64,000 bases of DNA from Pseudoalteromonas sp. MSK9-3 (GCF_003590335.1 NZ_MIET01000070.1:186001-250000), one strand, 5' to 3'. Shown: positions 27,792 to 36,935, numbered from the stretch's first letter. Translations and numbers: made by a program. The notes: generated by a model from the letters alone, not told the origin.

Positions 27792-28865
27792 ATGTATAAG
27801 GTAATCTTCAATTTATTTGCGTTAGGCCTCGCGGTAAGTGCTCAAGCGCAAACTGTACAAGCGACGGATCATACTATTCAATATGAAGGGCGTATCTCAA
27901 AAAGTTATGAGCAAGGTGAAGTGCAGTTTAACTGGCCTGGTAGCTACTTTAAAACTAAGTTGATTGGGCACAGTTTAAGTATGACATTAACCGGCTATGG
28001 TGATCAGTTTGACGTATTAGTTGATGGGCAATTACATAAAAAGGTAGTAACAACATACTCAGAACAACCCGCTACATTTATGTTATTTAAGCAGCAAGAG
28101 AAAGCAGAAGTGGTTATTGAGGTTGTAAAAAGGACCGAGAACTATGAACAATTTGCGACGATCCATAGTTTTGATGTTGACGGACGTTTAGAGGGAATAT
28201 GGCAAAATCAAAAACATATTTTGTATATTGGCGACTCGATCAGTGCTGGGTTTGGCAGTGAGTCAAATAAACGGCAATGTACATGGAGTGAAGTGGTTGA
28301 AACCAGCAATGCTCGACTGGCATTTCCTTATGTGGCAGCAAAGTCGTTAAATAGCAGTTTTACTCAGGTGTCGTTTTCTGGGCTTGGCCTTATTCGAAAC
28401 TGGGGGGGCAACCAAGCTCACCACGATTTAGCGTATTATTATGATCGTGCTGGTGGGGTATTTGACCAAAACATAAATTACCAAGACACCTACCCAGATC
28501 TCATTGTGATTGAGGTGGGTACAAATGATTTTAGTACAGATCCTCAGCCTCATGAACCATGGCATAACATAGAAGAAGTACAACAAGCATGGGTTGATGA
28601 AATGGTGAGTTTTGTTAGTCAGTTACGAGTTCGTTATCCAAAACGCCCAATTGTTTTTATGCCACGACCTGCATATCCGTATGACTTGATCATTCCTTCA
28701 ACAGAACAAGCGATTGAACGATTAGAACAGCAAGGTGAGTCAAACTTGTATACCCAAACATTTACCTCTGAGCTAAATGGATGTATTTGGCATCCTACCG
28801 CACAAGAGCATCAGCAAATCGCCAATACATTAGTGGAGTTTATTCAACAGCATAGGTTGTTATAA
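27792..28865 (+). CDS. Secreted SGNH hydrolase, carbohydrate esterase family 2-like
   Basis: A 357-residue protein with signal peptide (about 1-20, ALGLAVSAQAQ). An N-terminal beta-sandwich (about 25-140) precedes an SGNH domain: ILYIGDSISAGFG (nucleophile Ser), SGLGLIRNWGG, VIEVGTNDFS (Asn block) and WHPTAQEHQ (Asp/His block region). A jelly-roll followed by SGNH is the CE2 architecture, whose members remove acetyl groups from plant or microbial polysaccharides. The ATG has AAAGGAAC upstream. It is divergent from the response regulator. Acetylated chitin or algal glycan are possible substrates, not proven. Confidence 0.85.
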   Translation: MYKVIFNLFALGLAVSAQAQTVQATDHTIQYEGRISKSYEQGEVQFNWPGSYFKTKLIGHSLSMTLTGYGDQFDVLVDGQLHKKVVTTYSEQPATFMLFKQQEKAEVVIEVVKRTENYEQFATIHSFDVDGRLEGIWQNQKHILYIGDSISAGFGSESNKRQCTWSEVVETSNARLAFPYVAAKSLNSSFTQVSFSGLGLIRNWGGNQAHHDLAYYYDRAGGVFDQNINYQDTYPDLIVIEVGTNDFSTDPQPHEPWHNIEEVQQAWVDEMVSFVSQLRVRYPKRPIVFMPRPAYPYDLIIPSTEQAIERLEQQGESNLYTQTFTSELNGCIWHPTAQEHQQIANTLVEFIQQHRLL

Positions 28866-28881
28866 ATTCCATTCGCTCAAA

Positions 28882-28916
28882 AATACAAAATTCGGCAACA
28901 TGCCGCATTTTGTATT
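28882..28916. terminator. Bidirectional terminator between the esterase and nfeD-like genes
   Basis: AATACAAAAT and CGGCA on the left pair with TGCCG and ATTTTGTATT on the right around an ACA loop. T-rich flanks on both sides suit the two convergent genes. Confidence 0.8.
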
Positions 28917-28928
28917 ATCAATTATGTC

Positions 28929-29384
28929 TTAAGCAATGGGTTCAATCCACAACACGCCGACTTCTTTTTTAATGACTTTGACCATGGTGCCTTTTGTTAT
29001 TGGGCTCTGTGACTTTAATTGCCATTGAATACCAGAATAAGCATAGTGCACGGTACTGTTTTGATTTACGTCATCGGTGAGTGCGAATTCTATTTCCGCG
29101 AAATCACTTTTTACGTCGGACGACTCGACATTGTTTTGCATGCGTTTTAGCGGCTTCCAAAGCAGTAACGCTAATAAAAAGGTAAGTACAGCGTTGACCC
29201 ACAGGGCGTTAAGCCAGCTAGGCGTAATTAACTCTGCATACATCATGCTACCAGACAATACCAATGATAACCCAAGGAAAAGCAGTACAAATGTGGCAAA
29301 GCCCAAAATAACGACTTCGATTATGAGTGCTACTATCCCTGCAATAACTAATGTTTGCGCAATATTATCAACGATAGAGTCCAC
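28929..29384 (-). CDS. NfeD-like membrane protein
   Basis: A 151-residue protein with three hydrophobic N-terminal segments and a small C-terminal OB-fold (about 85-150; HYAYSGIQWQLKS, KGTMVKVIKKEVGVLWIEPI), the NfeD1b-type layout. Start is GTG at 29384 with AAGGGG upstream, lying inside the end of the preceding SPFH gene. NfeD/SPFH pairs form membrane microdomain complexes linked to protein quality control in the inner membrane. The pair order (SPFH then NfeD) and tight spacing of five bases support an operon. Confidence 0.88.
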   Translation of the reverse strand: MDSIVDNIAQTLVIAGIVALIIEVVILGFATFVLLFLGLSLVLSGSMMYAELITPSWLNALWVNAVLTFLLALLLWKPLKRMQNNVESSDVKSDFAEIEFALTDDVNQNSTVHYAYSGIQWQLKSQSPITKGTMVKVIKKEVGVLWIEPIA

Positions 29385-29389
29385 GATAT

Positions 29390-30343
29390 TTACCCCTTTT
29401 GCTTACTGTTTAGCGTATTAATAATCGACATGCCCTGGGCAACCAGTGAACTGGCGTCAGTGCCACTTTCAGGTAAAAGCACCACCGATGACTCTTTAGC
29501 AATGGCCTCTTTAGCTGCGATTGCTTTGGTGGCTAAATCTAGCTGTATTGCCTTTTGCCCTTGGACGGTGTCTGCGGCTTCCCCGACTTTACGTAGCGCT
29601 TCTGCCTGCGCATCTGCAACAGCGATAATGGCTTGTGCTTCACCTTCAGCATTTAATATTTGCTCCGTTTTATCGGCTTCTGCGGCGAGGACTTGGGCTT
29701 GCTTTTTACCTTCGGCAACATTAATAGCCGATTGTCTATCCCCCTCAGATTCAAGTATTTGTGCGCGTTTAACACGTTCGGCTTTCATTTGTGCTTCCAT
29801 CGCTTCCATAACCGATTGAGGAGGAACGATGTCTTTAATTTCATAGCGTAAAACCTGAATACCCCAGGGTTCTGACGCAGAGTTAATAGCTGAAACAATA
29901 TTGGTGTTGAGTAAATCTCGCTCTTCAAATGTTTTGTCTAGTTCCATTTTACCAAGCTCACTACGCATGGTAGTTTGGGCAAGTTGAGTGACGGCAAAAA
30001 TATAGTCGTCAACACCATATGTTGCTTTATAAGGATCTAATACGCGAAAGTAGAGTACCCCATCAACAATTAACGAGATGTTGTCTTTGGTGATGGCCGA
30101 TTGTGAGGGAACATCAACAGCTTGTTCTTTTAAGCTTCTATCAGCAGAAATACGGTCAATAAACGGTACAATAAAGTTAAGTCCTGCTTCTTTTGTCGAC
30201 TGGTATTTACCAAAACGTTCAACCACCCACGCTTTATTCTGTGGGACAAACTTAATGCCGCTTTTCAAGACGATGATAACAAAAATGAGCAACACCACCT
30301 CGATGTTGAACAGCAAACTAACTATTTCTGTGACTGGATCCAT
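29390..30343 (-). CDS. qmcA: SPFH/Band 7 (stomatin, QmcA-like) membrane protein
   Basis: A 317-residue protein: one N-terminal membrane segment (VLLIFVIIVLKSGI), then a Band 7 domain (about 28-190: VPQNKAWVVERFGKYQST, GLNFIVPFIDRI, DNISLIVDGVLYFRV) and a long alanine/glutamate-rich coiled coil (about 190-270, QMKAERVKRAQILESEGDRQ). Sequence pattern and length are close to E. coli QmcA. It oligomerises as a cage in the inner membrane and often works with FtsH or NfeD. AAGGAAAC precedes the ATG. Confidence 0.92.
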   Translation of the reverse strand: MDPVTEIVSLLFNIEVVLLIFVIIVLKSGIKFVPQNKAWVVERFGKYQSTKEAGLNFIVPFIDRISADRSLKEQAVDVPSQSAITKDNISLIVDGVLYFRVLDPYKATYGVDDYIFAVTQLAQTTMRSELGKMELDKTFEERDLLNTNIVSAINSASEPWGIQVLRYEIKDIVPPQSVMEAMEAQMKAERVKRAQILESEGDRQSAINVAEGKKQAQVLAAEADKTEQILNAEGEAQAIIAVADAQAEALRKVGEAADTVQGQKAIQLDLATKAIAAKEAIAKESSVVLLPESGTDASSLVAQGMSIINTLNSKQKG

Positions 30344-30733
30344 AATGTTTCCTTATATGTTATCGAGCGCATGTTCAGTTACAGGTTGAATTATGACTGA
30401 ACGTGAGTCATATGTGAGAATTAAAGTTACCATTGGCAGTGTGAAACGCCAACTTTTACTTTAGTTGTGTGCTGGGCTGTGGTTGCGGAATATGTAAATA
30501 ACCTAAGCTCTGGATAAGCTTTATTGCCCAATAAAGCTATTTTTCTCACTCTCGGCGTTGCTTTCATTTGTAATAGCCCGCTATTACTGCATAAAAGCGC
30601 CTTGATATTGAGCAAAATATCATCATTAGATTGTACGTAAGTGTGTTTTCAAAACATTTTCTATACCAAAACCCTTATCCAAACCTGAGGTTAAATAGCG
30701 TAGGGCATGTATTTGCATACATGCCTACAAATT
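30344..30733. other. 390-bp spacer with an orphan hairpin, no convincing gene
   Basis: A hairpin AGCTTTATTG, CC, CAATAAAGCT (30517-30538) is followed by ATTTTT on the plus strand, a terminator shape without an obvious upstream plus-strand gene. A second stem GGCATGTAT, TTGC, ATACATGCC (30704-30725) lies just past the stop of the minus-strand peptide gene and may end it. A 62-codon minus frame across 30427-30615 has no recognisable features. Confidence 0.4.
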
Positions 30734-30919
30734 TTAATTGTGTGGGTTAGCTGTACAAATAGAGGGGCGAGAGTTATCGGCATTTAAGCCAATTTCAGTG
30801 CATAAAGTTGGGCCTGAGTGTTGACCTGCGCCAGCAATTAACATTGTTACTTCTTGCGGTAACTGTGTCTTATCGTTTGTGAGTGTTTTTATATTTTTTT
30901 TATTTAAAGATAACTTCAT
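30734..30919 (-). CDS. Short leader-type peptide precursor (putative RiPP or bacteriocin), copy 1
   Basis: A 61-residue peptide. The N-terminal 32 residues begin MKLSLNKKNIKTLTN and end IAGAG, a charged leader followed by a double-small-residue cleavage-like site. The remaining 29 residues are polar, with two cysteines (core positions 8 and 23) in TLCTEIG and SRPSIC. Two other genes in this window (52651 and 57910) begin with a similar M-K-[IL]-x-x-x-K-K-x-[IL]-K-x-L block and an AGG ending. AAGGA precedes the ATG at 30919. No modification enzyme or peptide transporter is adjacent, so maturation is unknown. A short non-processed protein is the alternative. Confidence 0.6.
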   Translation of the reverse strand: MKLSLNKKNIKTLTNDKTQLPQEVTMLIAGAGQHSGPTLCTEIGLNADNSRPSICTANPHN

Positions 30920-31151
30920 AAATCAGTCCTTAATATAGGTATTAAGTTTATATTTTTATCGCAAATCATTGATTAAGACAAGGTGTATTATTTAATTTGA
31001 GTAAAGCTCGTTCTCTATAAAGGGGTTTAGAACGGCTTTTTGGTGAGTTGTAATTGATATATTGACTGTGCTGTCACTCTCAGATAATAAATGTTGGTAT
31101 GACATTCGCTCGGCGAAGCTTAAGCACAAAATAGAGTGCTGCAAAATGTCA

Positions 31152-31607
31152 CTAGGTGCGAGCTTTAGGGCAGAGTGACATTGCTAAAATTTCTTGCTTA
31201 TTGCTTTCAGACCAAGCGAGCGCAGCGGCTTTTGATTGTGATAACCATTGATAGGCTGTATGTTCATTGGGGTCAAGTACGACTTGAGTTGTTGAAGGCA
31301 CACAGATACTAAAGACATGTTCAGTATTGATTGTTGCACTATTAATATATCGATGTTTCCAGCATTGTCTTATTTCATAACTATTTGTTTTGTTGTGATC
31401 GCATATTGTTATTCCAAGGTTTACTGCATCAATACCCGTTTCTTCTTTAAGTTCTCTATACGCAGTTTGTATTGGGGTTTCTAGGTCATCAATTCCACCT
31501 GTGACGGATTGCCAAAAATTTGCGTCATCGGTGCGGCGAATAAGTAGAAATTCATTGTTATCATTGTAGATAACAACTAAAACCGAGTAGGGTTTTCTCA
31601 GGGACAT
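31152..31607 (-). CDS. nudB: Dihydroneopterin triphosphate diphosphatase (Nudix)
   Basis: A 151-residue Nudix hydrolase. The Nudix box is visible as GGIDDLETPIQTAYRELKEE (GX5EX7REUXEEXGU pattern, with an Asp-Leu before E). SVLVVIYNDNNEFLLIRRTD, DANFWQSVTGG and the later NTEHVFSICVP and WLSQSKAAALAWSESNKQ match the NudB subgroup as I know it from E. coli. It converts dihydroneopterin triphosphate to the monophosphate in folate synthesis. It stands alone. Confidence 0.87.
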   Translation of the reverse strand: MSLRKPYSVLVVIYNDNNEFLLIRRTDDANFWQSVTGGIDDLETPIQTAYRELKEETGIDAVNLGITICDHNKTNSYEIRQCWKHRYINSATINTEHVFSICVPSTTQVVLDPNEHTAYQWLSQSKAAALAWSESNKQEILAMSLCPKART

Positions 31608-31714
31608 ATCAAAACGACCATATAGATATTTTCTTTAGTGTACCGTAAAAAGCGGCTTTATAAATGACATTATTTTAAGGACATAGAGAAAGTATGGTTT
31701 GCGGCGCTGAATAT

Positions 31715-31741
31715 AAAAAAAAGGCAGGCCATAGGCCTGCC
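31715..31741 (-). terminator. Strong intrinsic terminator without an assigned upstream gene
   Basis: On the minus strand GGCAGGCC, TAT, GGCCTGCC is followed by eight U residues. The only thing upstream on that strand within 150 bases is a possible small RNA (31742-31900); no convincing protein-coding gene ends here. Confidence 0.85.
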
Positions 31742-31900
31742 AAACATAACTACACCATTAAAAAAGTGTGCTAAGGAAGATAAAAACAAGCCAACCTCCT
31801 TGTTGGCCAAAACTGTGCTAAATAACGTACATAAAGTGCCTAGTGGAATAAAGCCTCTCAATGTGAAATACATGCTAAATTAATATGTTTCATTTGTAAA
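31742..31900 (-). ncRNA. Candidate small RNA ending at the 31715-31741 terminator
   Basis: The strong terminator has no credible gene in front of it. About 50-65 bases upstream on the minus strand is a hairpin GCCAAC, loop AAGGAG, GTTGGC (31790-31807), exposing an AGGAG-type loop of the kind bound by CsrA or pairing as an anti-Shine-Dalgarno mimic. Only one such loop is seen, so a CsrB-type sponge is unlikely. The 5' end given is a guess. A 67-codon frame runs through the terminator hairpin and is therefore unlikely to be translated. Confidence 0.35.
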
Positions 31901-32375
31901 TATAAATGGTGTTTTTTTTGGTTTTTTGTTTTCATTTTAATCTATTATGCAGTTTTACTTCATTTTCGCATGTTGTTTTTTTGGTTTTTATGTTTTACTA
32001 CATTGTTTATTAGTGTGTTTTTTGTACTCTTGTTGATTTCGAGGTGTTATTGTTTTTAATTGTGCATTTGTTTTATTTTTGTAAATGTTAGACCAGAATT
32101 TTTACATGTTTTAAAGTTGCTGCTTTTTCTGATCGTAAACCTCCATTATTTTTCCATATTTACTTTATATCCTGTGCTCTGTAACGCAGCGTGAATACGC
32201 GCATTACTTTTCCTATAGTATGTAGGTTCATGGATGAACCTTTTTATTTTCCCCCTGACTCATCTTCGGTTCACCTTTTGTTCAAGTTGACTAATAAATA
32301 ATACTTGTGGATAATAAAAGTACCCAAATGGTCTACAAAGGACTTGTTTGGGGGAAACAATAAAAGGAAATTATT
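31901..32375. promoter_or_regulatory. AT-rich spacer with an orphan plus-strand terminator
   Basis: The region is extremely T-rich (about 31900-32150). AGGTTCAT, GG, ATGAACCT followed by TTTTTATTTT (32224-32250) forms an intrinsic terminator on the plus strand about 125 bp before the InlB-repeat gene. It could be an attenuator in that gene's leader or the end of a small RNA. AAAAGGAAA precedes the ATG at 32376. Confidence 0.5.
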
Positions 32376-34847
32376 ATGTTTATGAATACCTGCAATAAAT
32401 TGCTTGTAGCGGCATCCTTGGTATTTGCCTGTCAGGCAAGTGCCGGCGAAGCACAGCCTTCGTCACTATGTGAACCCACGTTAGAAACTGCGCAAAGCGC
32501 ATTTGATGTAATCTATAACAATAAAAAAAATGCGTTTAGCGAAGCCGTAAATAATAGTATTCATCAGTGCCAACAAGCAAAATTGGGCCAATCCTCTTCT
32601 TTGCTTGATAAGCAAGTAAATGAACTAGATGACGCCCCACCTGAATTGAGAGAATTTAACCTCTCATCTCATAATGTAAATCTTGATAATGGCAGTGTTA
32701 CATTAACTTTTACTGTACAAGCTTATGACCTGAGCGGGTTAGATTCCGTTATAGTGGGTATTGTGGCGCCTAATACCAGTTACCCTTTTCCTGCACCTCG
32801 AAATAGAGTGAAGCTTGAAAACTGGCTAGAAACCACAGAAGAAAATGTTTATGAGGCATCAGGCTCAATTACATTGTCCCCATCACACACAGATGCGGGT
32901 AAGTGGAGCACGGTTATGCTTTTCCTGCGTGATACCACAGGTCGTTATATTCCGAGATATAAGTCAGAGACGCTAGAGAGTAAAGGGTTTAACCCATATT
33001 TAGTCGTTGAAAATAATACTGTTTTAGATAAAGATGCACCAGAATTTAGGAGCCTAATATTTTCTTCAAATTCGTTTGATGTGAGTAGTGAAAAGCAAAC
33101 ACTCACAGGCGTAGTCGAACTATACGACATAAATGAAGTGAAAGCAGCGAGATTACGCCTATCACCACCAGAAGGGTTAAGTTCATCACTGACTAAATAT
33201 GCAGAGTTTGAAAACATTCGCTTATCAAAAGACGAAAATGTGTATCAAGCTGATGTAAATCTGGTACTCGATAATACAGATGCCCCTGGCGTATGGTTGG
33301 CCGGTTTACACGTGAGTGATGATAAGCTAAACAGTACTGGCGCTATCTCGAGTAACGTAGTGCGTAATGCAGGCTATAATCCTGATATTGAAATAATCAA
33401 CACAGTCGATGTTGATTTGTTACCACCAGAGCTACGTGCTGTGGAAGTGTCTGAAAATGATATAACGATGACCATAAACTCACAAGATGTAACGGTTAGT
33501 GTATTAGTTTACGACCCTTCAGGAATACATGAAGGGTCTGTCAGCTTGATATCTCCGACTGGAGAGAGCAGTTTAAATAAAAAAGCTTTAATTGAGGACT
33601 GGCAAGCAACAGCGCAAGATGGCGTTTATTCAGCGCAAGCTACATTCTCATTCAACGCAAAAGACGCAGCTGGGGGCTGGTATATAAAAGTGCATTCGAT
33701 TGTTGATAAAAATGACAACCAGTTTGATTCATCAGATATAAACCACCTTATTGAACAAGGTACTAACCCGTATGTGTTGATAAATGTAAAAGAACAAGAT
33801 AAACGCGATTATACACTCACTACAAGACTAGATAACATCGAGCTCGAAATGAGCAGTAGCACACCTGTAGAGTTATTTATCCAAGAGAGTAATGGTCATA
33901 CTTTACCAAGAAAAATGACCGTTTTGGCCAAAGGGACTGCCAATGTGTCGGCTTCATATGAAGCGATTGGCGGCACGGGGAGTGTAAATTGTGTAGGTAA
34001 GAATGCGTTATTAACGTGTGATTTAGCGATACCTGCAGATCAAACTGAATTTAGCATAAGCTATACGTTAAAATCGACTGATAAAGCGACAACTGACAGC
34101 GCACAATTTACGCTAATTACCGATAATGCAGAAACCGATATAACCAATAATAAAACAAACATTGCAGTAAACGTACTGGAGCCAATTTATTACCAGGTAG
34201 AATTTCTTGATTGGGATGGCCGTATTGTTGCCCAGCAGGAAGTTAAAGCGGGAGAAAGTGCCAAGCCTGTTGAAGTCTTATTAGAACGTTTAGGTCATAC
34301 ATTTATAGGGTGGGATAAAGCGTTAGTAAACATTATGAGTGATACATCAATTACTGCGCAATATGAAGTTAATCATTACATGGTGAAGTTTGTAAATTGG
34401 GATGGCGCTGTCCTATCGCAAAGCATGGTTGCTCATGGAAGTTCGGCGGTTCCTCCGTCATCGGTGCCAGTTCCTGAGGGGAAAGTATTTACTGGGTGGG
34501 ATGTTAATTACGAGCATATAGCTTCGAGTATCGAAATTACTGCGATGGTTCAAACCAAAACCTACACTGTAGAATTTAAAGACTGGAACGGTGCGACTAT
34601 TTCAATCGTGCTTGTTGAGCATGGTAAAGCGGCCGAAGCGCCAGATAGGCCACAAAGAGAAGGGTATACATTTTTGAGATGGGACAAGGCGTTTGATTCA
34701 ATTACCCAAGCGGAGTCAATTACAGCGCAGTATTCTCAAAATACTGAAATAGAGATACCTAAAATTGATACAAGCTCTGACAGCGGCTCCTTCGGGTTAT
34801 TCTCACTGCTATTTGGTGCTATATTTTTGTTTAGGCGAAAAGTTTAG
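32376..34847 (+). CDS. Secreted surface protein with three InlB-type repeats and a GlyGly-CTERM-like tail
   Basis: An 823-residue protein. Signal peptide (about 1-23, LVFACQASAG). Residues about 80-470 hold three repeated beta domains of about 120-130 residues, each starting with DDAPPELREF, DKDAPEFRSL or LPPELRAVEV and ending with NPY or NPD. A CARDB/DUF11-like domain follows (about 480-605). Then come three InlB/Listeria-Bacteroides repeats (about 608-795: VEFLDWDGRI, VKFVNWDGAV, VEFKDWNGAT, each with F.GWD or FLRWD). The terminus SGSFGLFSLLFGAIFLFRRKV has the motif-helix-basic layout of GlyGly-CTERM, the rhombosortase sorting signal, with SGS in place of GG. Probably cell-surface or type II secreted; binding partner unknown. 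Confidence 0.8.
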   Translation: MFMNTCNKLLVAASLVFACQASAGEAQPSSLCEPTLETAQSAFDVIYNNKKNAFSEAVNNSIHQCQQAKLGQSSSLLDKQVNELDDAPPELREFNLSSHNVNLDNGSVTLTFTVQAYDLSGLDSVIVGIVAPNTSYPFPAPRNRVKLENWLETTEENVYEASGSITLSPSHTDAGKWSTVMLFLRDTTGRYIPRYKSETLESKGFNPYLVVENNTVLDKDAPEFRSLIFSSNSFDVSSEKQTLTGVVELYDINEVKAARLRLSPPEGLSSSLTKYAEFENIRLSKDENVYQADVNLVLDNTDAPGVWLAGLHVSDDKLNSTGAISSNVVRNAGYNPDIEIINTVDVDLLPPELRAVEVSENDITMTINSQDVTVSVLVYDPSGIHEGSVSLISPTGESSLNKKALIEDWQATAQDGVYSAQATFSFNAKDAAGGWYIKVHSIVDKNDNQFDSSDINHLIEQGTNPYVLINVKEQDKRDYTLTTRLDNIELEMSSSTPVELFIQESNGHTLPRKMTVLAKGTANVSASYEAIGGTGSVNCVGKNALLTCDLAIPADQTEFSISYTLKSTDKATTDSAQFTLITDNAETDITNNKTNIAVNVLEPIYYQVEFLDWDGRIVAQQEVKAGESAKPVEVLLERLGHTFIGWDKALVNIMSDTSITAQYEVNHYMVKFVNWDGAVLSQSMVAHGSSAVPPSSVPVPEGKVFTGWDVNYEHIASSIEITAMVQTKTYTVEFKDWNGATISIVLVEHGKAAEAPDRPQREGYTFLRWDKAFDSITQAESITAQYSQNTEIEIPKIDTSSDSGSFGLFSLLFGAIFLFRRKV

Positions 34848-34882
34848 CTCAATATCGGCTGGTATTTAGATTAGCAGAAAGT

Positions 34883-34911
34883 ATAAATAGCCACTCACTG
34901 TGGCTATTTAT
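34883..34911 (+). terminator. Stem-loop after the InlB-repeat gene
   Basis: ATAAATAGCCAC, loop TCACT, GTGGCTATTTAT: a perfect 12-bp stem 36 bp after the stop codon, AT-rich at its base, serving as a probable terminator. Confidence 0.7.
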
Positions 34912-35080
34912 AGATGACTGTAATAGTTGTGTAACTGCCTGTTATTCAGAGCTATTTTCATTGAGTAGCTCATGGCATTTTTACAGAGCGCAACTTTGCA
35001 TTATTTGCTTTGATATTTACCACTCGTCACGCACTTTATATTTCATCATCGATTCTATACTTCGTCATCGACTTTACAAT

Positions 35081-35530
35081 TCGTCTCCCTGACGCAGGTC
35101 AGGGTCCATTTCAAGTGAAGTCACTAAAACCATATGGACTCTGAAACGAGTTCAGAGCGACGAAATTGGGAGTTCTGAGTGACGAAATTGGAAATGTTTG
35201 TTGGATGGCGAGGCACATAGTGTCATCCATTCGATACTTTATCATCGACTTTACAGCTCGTCTCCCTGACGCAGGTCAGGGTCCATTTTTAGTGAAGCTA
35301 CCAAAACCATATGGACTCTGAAACAAGTTCAGAGCGACGAAATAGGGAATTCAGAGCGACGAAGTTGGGGGGGGGAGATATTTAACGTCCTCGGAGAGGT
35401 TTTTGTGGTTGGTCTTTATACTTTGTCTCCCTGACGCAGGTCAGGGTCCATTTTAAGTGAAGCTACTAAAACCATATGGACTCTGAAACGAGTTCAGAGT
35501 GACGAAATAGGGAGTTCAGAGCGACAAAAT
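35081..35530. repeat. Palindromic repeat cluster A, three composite units
   Basis: Three units start at about 35081, 35258 and 35423. Each has a left palindrome (CCCTGACGCAGGTCAGGG), about 30 bases of spacer, and a right palindrome (CTCTGAAACGAGTTCAGAG) followed by CGACGAAA. The outer ends TCGTC...GACGA are also complementary, so a whole unit of about 85 bases can fold into one large cruciform. The 742-bp gap between genes holds nothing else. Confidence 0.9.
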
Positions 35531-35589
35531 TGGGAGTGTCAGGATTCATGCATAGTTATCTATTTGCGTTACTCTATGCCTGATAATGG

Positions 35590-36294
35590 TTAAAAACGAT
35601 AACTAAGGTTTCCCGATACTGCATTGTACTCATCTGTTTTTTGGTAGCGTACATTAGCTCCCCATGATGATGTAATATCGTAACCTAGCTCAAGAGATAA
35701 CAACGTGCTGGTGTCACCGCCTTCTTTTTGTAACCTTTTAATATCATTACTCGCTTCTGAGGTTGCACCGAGCCCAAACTCTAAATATACATCGTTAAAG
35801 TAAGCTCTGTAGTTAACCTCTAAGGTGATCAAATCAGCGGTGTCTTTTTCTGAATATGCGCCGTCATAAACTACATGAGTGGTTCCATCATCAAGTGTTT
35901 GCACATAATGCTCATAGCCTTTTATATCTAAATAAACACGAGTTACGTAACCCTGTAAATCAAGGTAAGACGTGTCTGATAATGTAAACTTTTTACCAAT
36001 ACCAAATTCAATAAAGTCGATGTCAAAATTGAATGTGCTTTTGCCTTTAATAGACTCTGAACCATCTATCGTTGTGAAATTACCTTCAATGTCCCCTGAA
36101 AGTTGCACATAACTTCCTTTAAGGTAAAAGCTTTCAAAATCGCGAGCTAGCGCAATTTGGGCACCATTGGTTTGTAGGTCTTCTAAATCAGGTAATGCCA
36201 GTCGAACTAAGCCGGTTTCTAGTGTGTTGAGTGGTGCGCTGTATGCGTGTGTTGTTGCGAATAAAACACTTAAACCGATTAAAAATATCTTCAA
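35590..36294 (-). CDS. Small outer-membrane beta-barrel protein
   Basis: A 234-residue protein with signal peptide (about 1-20, LFATTHAYSA). The body alternates amphipathic strands (IALARDFESFYLKGSYVQL, DFIEFGIGKKFTL, NYRAYFNDVYLEFGLG) and ends SGNLSYRF, with the C-terminal phenylalanine expected of an outer-membrane barrel. It fits an eight-stranded OmpA/OmpW-like porin fold; the specific family is not recognised. It stands alone after repeat cluster A. Confidence 0.65.
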   Translation of the reverse strand: MKIFLIGLSVLFATTHAYSAPLNTLETGLVRLALPDLEDLQTNGAQIALARDFESFYLKGSYVQLSGDIEGNFTTIDGSESIKGKSTFNFDIDFIEFGIGKKFTLSDTSYLDLQGYVTRVYLDIKGYEHYVQTLDDGTTHVVYDGAYSEKDTADLITLEVNYRAYFNDVYLEFGLGATSEASNDIKRLQKEGGDTSTLLSLELGYDITSSWGANVRYQKTDEYNAVSGNLSYRF

Positions 36295-36935
36295 GATTTT
36301 GACCCTTTCAATGACAAGCCGTACATAATACCTAACAGGCTTTATGCTGTAAATTCCCGAACAGACGAAACTCTGTTATCGGTGCTTATGATCAGTTTTA
36401 TTGCCTTACGTTATTGCATCAATGACACATGAAGTCAGATCATGAAAACTGCACTTTTGATATTTAATTGTTGTGATTATTGGTGTTTAATTGCGGGTAA
36501 CTCGTACTTTTACTCTGTGTATTAGGTCAAAAAGGGACGTGGTTTTGCAGAGTTATTTGTAAAATGCGACGCAATCTGACCCAAAGAGTACCAAATTGGC
36601 TTATCTATTTTTGACCTTATCTGACTTTAGTATTTTGTAAAGCTCTAAGCTAACTTGACGTAACTACATAAATTATTGTGATTAAATATATAAATCTCCG
36701 GCTCATATACGGGTCAAATACTACGAACTGAACCTAAAATAACCTATCTGTGAAAAGGCGGCACAGATCTTTAACTGTTACTTTTACTTTGTGTGTTGGA
36801 ACCCTGAAGGGTCGTAAAGTAGTAGGCATGAGGTTAATGGATTTTACGTATTAACTGTTTGCCCAGTGACTCACGGCACCTTGGAAATTGGTCAAATGCA
36901 ATTAATCTTAAATGTATAATGTTGGAGAATAAGCA
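36295..36935. promoter_or_regulatory. 641-bp spacer with a long, possibly structured leader
   Basis: No gene was found. Short inverted pairs occur (CTGTG...CACAG at about 36750-36770, and ACCCTGAAGGGT at about 36799-36810) upstream of the lipoprotein gene. They could belong to a 5' leader. I compared it mentally with the GEMM c-di-GMP riboswitch and found no match. Confidence 0.3.

Noticed and set aside
30427..30615. 62-codon minus-strand frame in the 30.4-kb spacer
   Set aside because: Basic, low-feature sequence crossing a terminator-like hairpin, with no convincing ribosome binding site.
31670..31873. 67-codon minus-strand frame
   Set aside because: It reads through a perfect intrinsic terminator hairpin and its U-run, lacks a Shine-Dalgarno, and has no recognisable domain.
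31742..31900. CsrB/RsmZ-type regulatory RNA
   Set aside because: Only a single AGGA loop hairpin is present, while this class carries many; a different small RNA is more likely if anything is transcribed.
36700..36900. Cyclic di-GMP (GEMM) riboswitch upstream of the lipoprotein gene
   Set aside because: CTGTG/CACAG stem and an ACCCTGAAGGGT hairpin suggested a structured leader, but the conserved GEMM core bases are absent.
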